From Diploptera punctata (taxonomy: Eukaryota > Arthropoda > Insecta > Blattodea > Blaberidae): a DNA stretch of 64,000 nt. Shown here in pieces: positions 1 to 10,049 of this stretch. The position numbers were made by a program, and so were the translations under genes. The stretch spans positions 3,116,501-3,180,500 of the forward strand of contig JASPKZ010001233.1 of the NCBI GenBank assembly GCA_030220185.1. The letters run 5' to 3'. The notes under the pieces were generated by a model. The model saw nothing but the letters and a program-made list of their open reading frames with translations, was not told the DNA's origin and did not search any database. How positions within the stretch are numbered: the stretch's first letter is position 1; each line of letters begins with the position of its first letter.

Positions 1-1922
1 AGCAAAAATGAAATGGTTACACGAGCCAAATGAGGTAAATTTAGAGCAACTGGGTAGTATTAGACGGGAAACCACCAAGTTACTAAAGAGTAAAAAAAGG
101 GAATATTTGAGAGAGAAGATTAATGGTCTTGAAATGAACGCAAAAAAATAGGAACATTAGAGAATTATATCAGGGAATTAGTATAGAGAAGAAACGGTTT
201 CAGTCTAGAACAAACATAATTCGGAATGAAAATGGGGATATGATTGCAGATTCCAAGAGTATATTAAATAGATGGAAAAGTTACTTTAATCAGCTATTAT
301 TTGTACCTACAGAACAGGGCATTGAGGAGGATAATTTACAGAGAGCAGAAATGCTAGTCGCAGAACCAAGTGCATTAGAGGTTGAAATGGCGATTGAAAA
401 ATTGAAGATGTATAAAGCATCAGGTTCAGATGAGATCCCAGCAGAACTGAAAAAATCAGGGGGAGAAAAATTGATGGACAAGATACGCTGGTTGCTTAGT
501 ATGATTTGGGAAAATGAAGATCTTCCAGATGAATGGAAGGAATCAATTATCGTACCACTTTATAAGAAAGGAGATAAAACTGATTGCAACAACTACAGGG
601 GCATCTCATTACTTTCAACTTCGTACAAAATTCTAACAAATATATTAGTAAGCAGACTTACTCCCTATATTGATGAAATTCTAGGAGATTATCAATGAGC
701 ATTTAGAAGAAATAGGTCTACAACAGATCAGATTTTTAGTATAAGACAGATTTTAGAAAATAAATGGGAATATAATGGTACTGTACATCAACTATATGTA
801 GACTTCAAAAAAACATATGATTCAATTAAGAGGGAGAAGTTATATAGTATCCTGCTGGAGTTCGGAATTCATAAAAAGTTAGTTAGACTTATACGAATGT
901 GTCTAAATGGCTCAAAGAGTAGGGTACGTGTAGGCAAACAGTTTTCGGACACTTTTGAAATCCAGAATGGGTTGAAGCACGGGGATGCACTATCTCCTCT
1001 ACTATTTAATTTTGTACTAGAGCATGCCATTAAATATTTAGAGAATGAGGAAAGCTTACAACTCAATGGTATTAATAAGCTGTTAGTTTATGCTGATGAT
1101 GTAGTATTATTAGCCGATAACGAGGAGATACTAAAGGACAACACGCACACACTATTTAATAACACTAAGAAATTAGGACTGGAAATGAATATCAATAAAA
1201 CTAAATAAATATATGGTCACACGTAGAAATTCATTATATAATGGAAATGGACAGCTAATGACAAATGAGGGAAATTTTGAGGAAGTGGCTGAATTCAAAT
1301 ACCTAGGAACAATAATCACAAATAGGAATGAGATGCACAAAAAAATTAAACATAGGCTCAATTCTGGAAATGCGTGCTATTATGCATTGCAGAGACTCTG
1401 GATGTCCCAACTCCTTTCAAAGAACGTTAAACTGAAAATATATAAAACTATTATTCTACCAGTTATATTATATGGGTGCGAAACATGGACTCTTACTTTA
1501 AGGGAGGAAAGGAGAGTATAAATATTTGAGAACAAAGTACTTTGGAACATTTTTGGACCAAAAAGAGATGAGCAGACAGGTGAATGGAGAAGACTTCATA
1601 ACAACGAACTACATGATCTTTATAGGAAGCGAGATATAACACGAACAGTTAAGTCTCGTAGACTGCGATGGGCAGGACATGTTGCACGTATGGGGAATGA
1701 AAGACTTGCATGGAAGCTTCTTGTAGGAAAGCCAGAGGGAAATCGCCCAGTTGGTAGACCAAGAATGAGGTGGGAGAATAACATTAACTATGATTTGAGG
1801 GAAGTAGATTATACAGGGAATGATTGGAAAACATTTACTCAGGATAGGGATGTATGGAGAGCCTATGTCCGCGCGGCCATGAACCTACGGGTTCGATAGT
1901 GCCAGTGAGTAAGTAAGTAAGT
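1..1922 (+). mobile_element. Family A non-LTR retrotransposon, copy A1 (linker, RT and C-terminal region; EN off the left edge)
   Basis: The most complete copy of the commonest family here. Seen: linker codons from base 2, a frameshift near 150, then one frame to 1208 broken by TGA at 696-698. It holds KKGDKTDCNNYRGISLL, GLKHGDALSPLLFN and the RT catalytic motif YADDVVLLA. A 4-bp insertion after NKTK (about 1206-1209) shifts to another frame, which carries FKYLGTIIT, ILYGCETWTL, a TAA at 1519-1521, RRLRWAGHVARMGNE and GRPRMRWENN, and stops at TAG 1897-1899. The 3' end is a short non-coding tail ending in (AAGT)n. Known: this order is that of EN-RT non-LTR elements (RTE-like from memory; clade not tested). 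The apurinic-type endonuclease would lie left of base 1. It abuts family B at 1923, so A1 appears inserted into B. Inactive. Confidence 0.9.
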
Positions 1923-2641
1923 TTGTTAAAGAGATCATCATTTTTAAAATAGGAAATTTCATAACCCAGTTATTTAAAATGTTTCACTTGTTCAATGAGT
2001 TTCCCTTCCAGAATTATTTTAGCTCTTACTGTATCTGATCCTTTAAAAGCTAAGATTATCGTTTTACTTATTGGTATTTTGAAATTCTAATTCTGTGTAA
2101 TGTTATTTTATTGAAAGAGTGATTTCAGTAGACTATTTCTGAGCTAGATATTAGAACTTGGTCGTCTGCAAAAAGTAAGATGTCTAAGATCTTATTTCTT
2201 ATTTTGAAATGTGAGTCCAAATTTATCTGCCAATTGTATCTGATATCGTCAATATCAACATTGAAAAGAGAGGATGAAAGTGGACTTCCCTGTCTTGAAC
2301 CTCTGTTTACTGTTGCTGTTATATTCTTTTTATTTTTTACTCCAGTTTCTATTGCTATTTTATTTTCTACATATAGACTTTGTATTGCAGTTATTAAGTG
2401 CTGAGGCACGCCTTTCTGTTTCATTATATTCCACAATTTATTTCTGTCAACTTTGTCAAATGCCTCTTCAAGATCTATAAATTCCATAAAAGTGGCGGAT
2501 TATACTCTCTATGTTTCTCAATTATTTGATTAATAGTGAAAATGAAATCTGAACACGATCTGCCTTTTCGGAATCCATTTTGGGCTTCTAGAATAATATT
2601 TTCCATAATTGCATTTAAACGGGTTTTCAATATAGATGCAT
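1923..2641 (-). mobile_element. Family B non-LTR retrotransposon (RT core, FADDQ type), split by A1 and A2
   Basis: Minus-strand reverse transcriptase remnant. The longest open stretch (2125-2487, 120 codons) reads MEFIDLEEAFDKVDR, GSRQGSPLSSSLFN and LLFADDQVLI. Upstream, 2490-2640 encodes QNGFRKGRSCSDFIFTI in another frame, so there is a frameshift near 2487. Downstream, 1923-2080 continues as GSDTVRAKIILEGKLIEQ and LGYEISYFKNDD with in-frame stops. The catalytic box is FADDQ instead of the usual YADD. Family A copies lie at both ends (A1 at 1922, A2 at 2642), so B is the older host. Same type as the copy at 58519-59466. Confidence 0.85.
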
Positions 2642-2920
2642 AGATTTAAGTCTCGTAGACTGCGATGGGCAGGACATGTTGCACGTATGGGGCATGAAAG
2701 ACTTGCATGGAAGCTTTTTGTAGGAAAGCCAGAGGGAAAACGCCCAGTTGGTAGACCAAGAATGAGGTGAGAGAATAACATTAACTATGATTTGAAGGAA
2801 GTAGATTATACAGGGAATGATTGAAAAGCATTAGCTCAGGATAGGGATGTATGGAGAGCTTATGTCCGCGCGGCCATGAACCTATGGGTTCGATAGTGCC
2901 AGTGAGTGAGTAAGTAAGAA
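2642..2920 (+). mobile_element. Family A 3' fragment, copy A2
   Basis: A 5'-truncated A copy starting at the codons for KSRRLRWAGHVARM and running through GRPRMR to the 3' end and a short (AAGT)n tail at about 2905-2920. Two in-frame stops replace Trp codons of the consensus (about 2768 and 2822). It lies between the RT core of B and the linker of B. The stretch of B expected between these parts is missing, so insertion came with, or was followed by, a deletion. Confidence 0.85.
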
Positions 2921-3215
2921 CATTTCTCTTTTTGAATTCAATTACGTTTTCATCTGTTCTCGTATTCAAGTATCTCAAGTATACATCTTTTTTTTCTTTA
3001 ACCAGTTTTGCTAATTCACCGTTCCAAATTTTAAATATTTTATTATTATATATTTTATTTTTAGTTCCAAGTGATTTAAAACAACATGCATTACATTATT
3101 TCTTAATTCTTCCCATTCTGTATTAATATTTCTACTTACAGCTTTTTGTTTTATATATAGATCTAGTCGTTGCTGATATAAATTTCTAATTGATTCATCT
3201 TGAAGTAGGTGTACT
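2921..3215 (-). mobile_element. Family B linker region (between EN and RT)
   Basis: On the minus strand this reads LLQDESIRNLYQQRLDLYI, then a stretch with INTEWEELRN, the linker that follows the endonuclease in EN-RT elements. No RT motif falls here. It continues the B copy on the other side of A2. Expected length between this and the RT core at 2640 is well over 100 codons, so part of B is lost. Confidence 0.65.
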
Positions 3216-3420
3216 TCAAAAGTTTCTGCATTTGTTTTGTTTATGCCTTATTCCTTTTTGCATATACAAATCAAATAACAATGTTGATAAGGCATCCCTT
3301 CCATTAAAAGTTTCAAAACTTGGAGAAAATCTTCCCATTATTCTAAGTTGATTTGTCCATATAAAGGAGGATTGTTTGTTGGTTCTGGATGGCTTAGCTC
3401 GGCAGAACACTGTTGACCCT
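3216..3420 (-). mobile_element. Non-LTR RT fragment, family C (short)
   Basis: A 64-codon minus-strand stretch reading RIMGRFSPSFETFNGRDALS then TLLFDLYMQKGIRHK. This resembles the RT segment normally seen as GVRQGDALSxLLFxLYxEKVIR; the VRQG part is damaged (NGRDALS). It differs from A and B. No catalytic box is present and both edges are abrupt. Fragment only. Confidence 0.6.
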
Positions 3421-3732
3421 CTTCAGGGAGGACGTAGGGAAATCTAATAGGATGTCGGCACAATAATTGTATAAGTTTTTATAGTTCAACACAAACTAGC
3501 CACACTAGTTACTTTAAAATATATATATTTCTTCTTTTCTATGAAAATTGTTTATCAGAAACTTCAGTCTCCGTGTAATGTTATATTTTATATTTATCTA
3601 TTTTTCTCAAATAAATTAAGTAGGCGACGTATTTAAATATTTTATCACTTTGAACTATTTAATGCTCCAATCTTCCTCTAGGGAGCATATTATTTTAATG
3701 CTGTGCTTTTATATAGCCTTATGTACTAAAGT
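3421..3732. other. Unassigned AT-rich stretch
   Basis: Nothing recognised on either strand; no open frame above about 50 codons and no clear repeat unit. Confidence 0.5.
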
Positions 3733-4226
3733 TTGCTTAGAAGGTTGTTATGTTGACCGCATATTATTCATCACATCTTTAGGGAAGTAATGATTATTGT
3801 TGAGCCATAGCCTCTCCTTTACCAGAAGTTTATAGACCAAGTTTATTTTTAGTTACCTTATTTGTCCAAAGATGTCATGAGTGACATGCGGTCAACACAC
3901 CGACTCAATGAGACATCTAACCGGCAACTAAGGTATTACTAGGATGTTTGAGAATGGTAAATATTGCTTAGAGGCCTCTTTGTTCAGGCTTAAGGATCTT
4001 TTACGGGACCCACGGCTTAAAGTCCCTCCCGGAGGACTTGCTCCTTGGATTTTTCCATCCTAAAAAAATTAATCGACCGCGGCCGGGTTTGAACCCGCGA
4101 CCTTCGGAACCAGAGGCAAGGAGCATAACCACTAGTCTACCGCGGCCGACTTTAGGGAAGTAAGTGTAACTAAATTAACTTGATCTAGTAACTCCTATAA
4201 AAGGAGAGGTTAAGGCCCAACATTGG
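3733..4226 (+). mobile_element. Older SINE1 copy, split by a younger SINE1
   Basis: Bases 3733-3790 and 4164-4226, joined across the insert, follow the 3' half of the SINE1 family in + orientation: a TGTTGACCGCAT box, then a GTAACTAA..CTAGTAACTCC box, then GGAGAGGTTAAGGCCCAACA. A second SINE1 in the opposite orientation sits in the middle with a 14-bp target-site duplication. The head of the older copy is missing. Confidence 0.75.
3791..4149 (-). mobile_element. SINE1, full-length tRNA-headed copy with 14-bp TSD
   Basis: A 359-bp SINE on the minus strand. The head (4072-4149) has RNA polymerase III promoter boxes: A box TAGACTAGTGG and B box GGTTCAAACCC. The body contains CAAGTCCTCCGGGAGG, GCCTCTAAGC and CTCATTGAGTCGG; the tail ends in AACAATAAT. 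The flanks 3777-3790 and 4150-4163 are identical (CTTTAGGGAAGTAA), a perfect target-site duplication, so this is a comparatively recent retroposition into an older copy of its own family. The partner LINE is unknown; the AAT-type tail matches the copy at 16962-17286. Confidence 0.85.
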
Positions 4227-4493
4227 ACCATTACGCCATTGTAAGTTACCGAAGAAGACTTATAAATGGAATTCGACATGAATAAGAAAGGTAGGAAAAC
4301 AACATGGATAAAAATAATCAAAACAAAAGAGGAATCAGGTTTAGAGGAGGGGCAAGTAAGTAGGGAGGAATTGAGATTGGATTCTGGATGTTGAAATGGG
4401 CAAAGAAAATGTTAAAACCGCTGTAAAACCTGTTAATAAATTATTAAACTCGGGAATACAAGATCAATGGAAAATGTAGCTTTTCCATCAAAA
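4227..4493. other. Unassigned stretch
   Basis: AT-rich with a GA-rich patch around 4310-4400. No coding or repeat signal recognised. Confidence 0.4.
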
Positions 4494-5122
4494 CACGTAA
4501 CTAACTCTTTGGCACACTCGAACCCTTAGGTCCATGACCGCACGGACATACATTCTGCATATATATCTATTCTGAGCTAGTGTTTCTTATCATTCCCTGT
4601 ATACTCCACTTCCCTCAAATCACGGTTAATGTTATCCTCTCACCTCATTCTTGGTCTACCTGCTGGGCGTTTCCCCCCTGATTTTCATATAAGAAGCTTC
4701 CATAACCTTCGTTCATTCCCAACTCATACCACATATCCTACCCAAAGAAGTCTACGAGACTTAACTGATCTTATTATATCTGGCTTCCTATAAATACCAT
4801 GTAGTTCACTGTTATGAAGTCTTCTCCATTCACTTGTCTGTTCATCTCTCTTTGGTCCAAAAATTTTCATAATAACTTTATTCTCAAATACTCGTAATCT
4901 CCTTTCCTCCCTTAAAATAACAGTCCATGTTTCGCATCCATATAATATAACTGGTTGGATAATAGTTTTATATATTTTCAGCTTAAAGTTTTTTTGAGAG
5001 AAGTTTGGACGACAAGCGTCCCTGTATTGCATAATAGCACGCATTTCCATAATTGAGCCTACGTTTAATTTCTTTGTGCATCTCATTTCCATTTGTAATT
5101 ATTGTTCCTAGGTATTTGAACT

Positions 5123-5127
5123 AGTCT

Positions 5128-5159
<32 letters not shown>

Positions 5160-5526
5160 TTGGTTCTACGGTCCTCTAAGAACCTTGGCCTCCTTCATAA
5201 CAACTGCCCATTCTTCTCTATTACTGGCTTTCTGTCTCCATCTTTTCACCTTCAGTTGTGTTAAGTCTTCCTCAATCTTATCTAACCACCTTGGTTTCTA
5301 TCTTCCAAACTTTCTTCCTTCCGGTTTCCCTTCTAAAATCATTCTTGCACCTCTTTCTTGCTCCATCCGCAACACAATCCCTACTAATTCCAGTCTCTGT
5401 CTTCTAATATATCCTACCAGACTTAATACCTATATAATTCTTTCATTTCCTGGTTCGTTCTAATTCTCCACATATCTTGTTCCTGTACTGCTCCATATGC
5501 ATTCCTTAATATTTATCTTTCCCATG
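5123..5526 (-). mobile_element. Family D non-LTR 3' fragment, inserted in A3
   Basis: On the minus strand: GYIRRQRLELVGIVLRMEQE, RGARMILEGKPEGRK, PRWLDKIEEDLTQLKVKRW, then NREEWAVVMKEAKVLRGP, ending in a (GAA)n tail seen as CTT repeats at 5125-5158 on the + strand. This is the C-terminal region of an EN-RT element different from A (GxVLRMEQER instead of GHVARMGNER). ATTTGAACT at 5114-5122 and 5527-5535 is a 9-bp target-site duplication. Frameshifts break the frame. Only the last ~130 codons remain, as with a typical 5'-truncated insertion. Confidence 0.8.
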
Positions 5527-5593
5527 ATTTGAACTCATCCACTTCTTCAAAATTTCCCTCATTGGTCAATTACCTGATCATTTTTATTATTAA

Positions 5594-6084
5594 CTAGCTA
5601 ATACCCGGCGTGCGCTGCTACTCCTAAATAAATGTTAATGTGTTTCTACCACCAGCCTTCACCTGCTATGCTTGACCGGAAATCAGCTTATCCCGGTCTT
5701 CTTGGCATCAATGAAAGACAAAAATGGTTATTGTGAGTTATCCGTAAAAGACAAACATATGCTTTCGCGGACTTTCTTGTAGAGGTTTTTGAGATATTCA
5801 ATTCTGTGTACATTAATTTGGTGTATTTGTTATGGTTTAGGCAGCGTAAGCCATTTAATCGTCAAAATAGGGGCTTTATTTCACGGTTTTCGCTACAAAG
5901 GGTGACTTTTAGGGGTGAAGGGATTGAGTATTACAACTCCCTTATAGCCTATGTTTATCCCGGGAATCTCCTGAACATTTTGCAAAAAAACCCATCAAAA
6001 TCGGATCAACGGTTTGGCCGCGCATAAAATACGAACAAACAAACCAACCAACAAATAAACAAACAATTATTTTTATATATTAGA
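5594..6084 (-). mobile_element. Non-autonomous Helitron, subfamily 1, copy 1 (491 bp)
   Basis: Read on the minus strand it begins TCTAATATATAAAAATAA at 6084 and ends GGGTATTAGCTAG at 5594, with A before the TC and T after the CTAG. Known: Helitrons start with TC, end CTRR, carry a 3' hairpin and insert between A and T without target duplication. The GC-rich GCGCACGCC just before the end would form the hairpin. No Rep or helicase coding. It splits A3. Confidence 0.72.
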
Positions 6085-6315
6085 TAATATTTCTATTTGC
6101 AAACATGTATTTAGTTTTATTGATGTTTACTTTCAGTCCCAATTACTTAGTGTTACTTAATAGGGTGTGTGTATTAGCCCTTAGTATCTCCTTGCTATAG
6201 CTTATTACATTTTATAATTTGTTAGAACATCACTCAACTCTTAGAAATTAAAATTGAAAAAACTAACAGAAATAACTCATATTTACTGTAAAATATTCCA
6301 CCTAGTAGGGTGACG

Positions 6316-6438
6316 AGTATTTGAGGACAAGATGCGTATGAACATTTTTGGACCAAAGAGAGCGAACAGACAGGTTAATTAAATAAACTACATAACAGTA
6401 ACGTACATGATCCTTATAGGAAACCTGATCACATTATC
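6316..6438 (+). mobile_element. Family A fragment, copy A4
   Basis: About 120 bp matching the A codons for FENKVL..IFGPKRDEQTG through LHNNELHDLYRKPDI, with small indels. Both ends are internal to A, so this is a remnant, not a normal 5'-truncated insertion. Confidence 0.7.
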
Positions 6439-6467
6439 TAAATATCTTATACTACTGCTTATTCTTC

Positions 6468-6750
6468 CAGTTGCGACCAGTTTCATGGGCTAGTGATCAG
6501 CATTTCTGACTACTGTTCATGAGGTCCCGGGTTCGATTCCCGTCAAACCATAGGAATCTTTCCTTAAAGGGAATACTTTCTGTGGTAGCCCATGGTCTGG
6601 AGTTTAGGTTGAGAACTATCCTGGCACTTCATTATCATTTATCACCCATCATATCATCGGGGTAACGTAACTCCGCCTTATAGGCAGAAGTGGGTTACAA
6701 TTATTTTTTTCAATTAAGCCAATGTTAGGAGAGTACACCAGAAATGTCGA
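6468..6750 (+). mobile_element. SINE3 copy (tRNA-derived)
   Basis: tRNA-like head with B box GGGTTCGATTCCC at about 6529-6541 and an A-box-like GGGCTAGTGATCAGC at 6488. The body has CCTTAAAGGGAATACTTTCT, CCTGGCACTTCATTATCA and AGCCAATGTTAGGAGAG. Three more copies lie at 44998, 49590 and 52350, which makes the family assignment safe. Confidence 0.8.
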
Positions 6751-6799
6751 TATGACAACCTGGGGCATTGAAAGGAAAATGTGAATGCGAAGCACGGTC

Positions 6800-7932
6800 T
6801 CTTAATTTAAGTGAGGAGAAAGATTACGAGTATTATAGAATAAAGTTCTTTAGAAATAATGTATTATATAATTGTGAAACAAAAACGTGATATGATAGTG
6901 AAAGATGTTGGAGTATATAGAAAATCAGATTGCAGAAGTGATCATTATATGCTTTTGGGAAAATTCATATTAACAAGTAGGAAAAAAATCGAAGTAACGG
7001 AAGACAGAATAAATACAACCCTTTTGAATGAACAAAGATATAAAGTAAGTTTACTCTATGATGAGAGTATAAAATATCTTTTTCAAACATGATTAAAACA
7101 GTAGAAACGTATGATCCATTAAAGAAAAATATACATTCAGCAGCTTTAGAAGCACTTGGGACAGAACATCTAGAATTAAAAAGAAATGATGAATAGTTTA
7201 ATCACGATATTAAAAAATTAGTAGAAGAAAAAAAAAAGCACGGATGAAATGGTTATCAGATCACTCAACAGCATCACGAAATGAATATATCACTTTAAAA
7301 CATAAAACAAAGATGGAAGTGAGAAGAACAAACAATGAGTACTGGGATAATATATGCTCGAATATGGATCATTCGATTGGATATCCTAGATCCAAAGAAA
7401 CTTGGAAAACATTACAAAATATCAGGAAATCAGAAAGAAAGAAAGAAAGAAAGAAAGAAGATAAATATTCAGTTGATAAGACCATCAGAATGGATGCAAC
7501 ATTATAAAGTTTACTTCAAGAAAATAGAAATGAGTTTCAACTTCAAGATACGGATGTATAATATAAATTTGACACTCCAGAGATAACAGAAGATGAAGTA
7601 AAAAGAGCTTTGAAAGAGGCAAAAAATTGGAGAGCACCAGGACCAGGAAATATTCAGATGGAACTCCTAAAACAAGGAGATATTTTAGTAATATTTTTAA
7701 CAAAACTTTTTAATAAAATTGAAATTGGAGATGATATCCCAGAAGACTGGAATTTATCATACATTACTCCTATTTTTTTAAAAAAGGTGATAAAAACCTC
7801 TGTTCCAGTTATAGATGTATAAGTGTTTTACCTTCAACAGCACGGATTTTTAGTAAAATTATAAATTTTAAACTTAAGGAGATAAAAGATAACTTAAGGG
7901 AGCATAAATGAACTGAAACACAAAATTCGTTA
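6800..7932 (+). mobile_element. Family E non-LTR retrotransposon (end of EN, linker, start of RT)
   Basis: The first open stretch (6859-7092) holds VGVYRKSDCRSDHYMLLGKF, the SDH box that closes the apurinic-type endonuclease. The linker follows (7093-7510), with a (GAAA)n microsatellite at about 7436-7460 that has grown inside the coding frame and encodes KKERKKERKK. The RT N-terminal part (7565-7920) reads EITEDEVKRALKEAKNWRAP and then, after a shift, KKGDKN and SYRCISVLPSTARIFSKII. The catalytic FADD/YADD part is absent; a Helitron (copy 2) starts at about 7930. Several frameshifts and stops. Inactive. Confidence 0.8.
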
Positions 7933-8342
7933 TTTTGAGAATACCCTCCGTGCGCTGCTATGCTTGCCCGGCAATCTAGTTATCGATCTTCTTTGTATCA
8001 ATGAAAGACAAAAATGACTATCGTGAGTTATCCGTAAAAGATAAAACATATGCTGTCGCGGACATTTTGTAGAGTATTTTGATATATTCAATTCTGTGCA
8101 CATTAATTTGTGTATTTGTTATGGTTTAGGCAGCGTAAGCCATTTAAGCGTCAAAAAAGGGACGTTTTTCACTACAAAGGATGTTTTAAGGGTTGTAGGG
8201 GTTGAGTATCACAACTCTCTTAGAGCCTATGTTTATCCCGGGAATCTCCTGAACATTTTGCAAAAAGCCCTATTACAATCGGATGAACTGTATGGCAGCG
8301 CATAAAGTACGAATAAACAAACATTCATTTCTATATATTAGA
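7930..8342 (-). mobile_element. Non-autonomous Helitron, subfamily 1, copy 2
   Basis: Minus-strand start TCTAATATATAGAAATGAA at 8342 after an A. The body is collinear with copy 1, including the AGGAGATTCCCGGGATAAAC box. The 3' end is damaged (GGGTATTCTCA instead of GGGTATTAGCTAG), so the exact end is uncertain. Confidence 0.65.
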
Positions 8343-8477
8343 TAATTTCCAGTTATCTCAAAATATGTTGTTAAAAAGTATTATTTTATAATCTACAATT
8401 GTGAATATATAGATAAATTAGTTAAAATATTTTACTTACCATGAGGTTAAATTCATGCTCATGTTCCGGCATAATAA

Positions 8478-9328
8478 TCTAATATATAAAATGAATGTTT
8501 GTTTGTTTGTTTGTACTTTATCCGCGGCCATACCGTTGATCCGATTGTGATGGGGCTATTTGCAAAACGTTCAGGAGATTCCCGGGATGAACATAGACTA
8601 TAAGAGAGTTGTGATACTCAACTCCTACACCATAACAAATACAGAATATTAATCTATACGGAATTGAATATCTAAAAAGCTCTACAAAAAGTCCGCGACA
8701 GAATATGTTTATCTCTTACGGATAACTCACAATAAACATTTTTGTCTTTCGTTGATGCCAAGAAGACCGAGACAAGTACGTAGATTCCTGTGGAAGCACA
8801 TGGCGGGTATTCTTTTACGGATAACTCACAATAACGAATTTTGTCCTCTAGCTCATTTATGCCAAGAAGATCGAGATAAGTAGATTCCCGGGCAACACTG
8901 GGTAATCAGCACGAGGAATCTTAAAATAATTACGATATACATTTATAATTATTATTAATTTTACTTATTCTACTAATCATAAGAAGTACATTAATATTCG
9001 TCTTTCAACTCATTTATGCCAAGAAGATCGGGATGAGTGGATTCCCAGACAACGACGGGTAAACAGCACGGAGCATCTAAAAATAATTACGGTATAAATG
9101 TTTCCTTTTACTTATTTAACTAAACATAAAACACATTAATTTTCGTATTTCAGCACATTTATGTCAAGAAGATCGGGATAAGTAGATTCCCGGGTAAATC
9201 AGGACGGGGTATCTAAAAATATATATTTATAACTATTTTTCCTTTTAGGCCTACTTATCCAACTAATTATAAAAACACATTAACTTTCATTTGTTTAGGC
9301 GTATCAGCGCACGCCGGGTATTAGCTAG
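8478..9328 (+). mobile_element. Non-autonomous Helitron, subfamily 1, copy 3 with internal tandem repeats (851 bp)
   Basis: Starts A|TCTAATATATAAAATG at 8478, ends GGGTATTAGCTAG|T at 9328. A short hairpin GGCGT..ACGCC (about 9298-9315) stands 10 bp before the end. From about 8756 to 9290 it holds roughly four diverged direct repeats of about 100-155 bp, each opening with ATGCCAAGAAGATCGGGATA and carrying GATTCCCGGGCAAC; copies 1 and 2 have only one. No coding capacity. It lies tail to tail with copy 2. Confidence 0.72.
8756..9290 (+). repeat. Internal tandem repeat of Helitron copy 3
   Basis: Direct units start near 8756, 8860, 9015 and 9160. Each has AAGAAGAYCGRGATAAGTAG near its start; the last three also share an AT-rich half ending in CATTAA..TTCGT. 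Units differ by substitutions and by the length of the AT-rich half. Confidence 0.65.
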
Positions 9329-9407
9329 TATTTGATAAATCAATAAACCTTGAAGAATCACCAGCACTGCATTAAACACTTAATAGGTTGATACAATAAT
9401 AATCTTC

Positions 9408-9705
9408 ATAAGTAATGCCACGAGTGATTTCCAAATTTATCTAGAGAATTTGAAAATCAAGAGTGGCATTTGTTAGGAGTATTTAACGAATAAAATTAAA
9501 CTGTTTACTCACAAACATTATTTAAATATAGTTATTTTAAAATGTTTATTTATTTAATGTAAACGGCGATGTTTGAAAACAATATATGAGAAGTGATGTT
9601 TGAAAACAAACGAGTAACGATTGTTACGCTTGTTTATCACTGCAACCAGATCATATTATTTATTGCCAAAATATCGCAAATATTGTAAGAATGCACCCCA
9701 GTGGA
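9408..9705 (+). repeat. Dispersed repeat R1, copy 1 (inverted partner at 63 kb)
   Basis: The ~300 bp match, as reverse complement, 63015-63325. Common blocks: TAATGCCACGAGTGATTTCC, AAATGCCACTCTTGATTT (as complement), CATCGCCGTTTACATTAAAT (near-exact, as complement) and GGGTGCATTCTTACAAT. One end folds back on itself: ATGCCACGAGTGATTTCCAA against its imperfect complement 45 bp away. No coding. It could be a MITE or a LINE untranslated segment. Confidence 0.65.
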
Positions 9706-10049
9706 GAAATTTATAACCAACATTATAGGGATTAATTAATTTCTGATGTCCTATGATGTAAATATGTCGGTTATATTTTTCTGCAACATTATTTCCTGGG
9801 AAATAATTCGTTTAAGAAAGTCCAAACAGTGTTTTTTGTAGAATAATCAATTGCTACTAATGTTTTTATATTATCTCCCGCAAGCACTATCAGCTGACAT
9901 TCGTGTACTATATATATACAATCTGGTAGCCGTATTTCTTCGTCAGTCACTGCAAAATAATGCTACGACATATTTAGAATGTTACAAAGGAGGAATTTTC
10001 TTTAATATGGTAAACTTGTTTGATAAATTCGAGATGAAACACGACTGTC
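9706..10049. other. Unassigned stretch
   Basis: Nothing recognised. A short + strand open frame (from 9851) overlaps the end of family F on the other strand and is not protein-like. Confidence 0.4.

Larger units (their letters stand above)
4494..6215 (-). mobile_element. Family A copy A3, interrupted by family D and a Helitron
   Basis: Three pieces of one minus-strand A copy: 4494-5122 (C-terminal region with ILYGCETW, IFGPKRDEQTSEWRRLHN and the damaged 3' end), 5527-5593 (codons for TNEGNFEEV and EFK), and 6085 to about 6215 (NINKTK region and upstream). The pieces are collinear with A1. The first gap holds a family D fragment flanked by ATTTGAACT on both sides; the second holds a Helitron inserted between A and T. 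Many stops and shifts. The upstream RT core with YADD is absent beyond about 6215. Confidence 0.8.
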
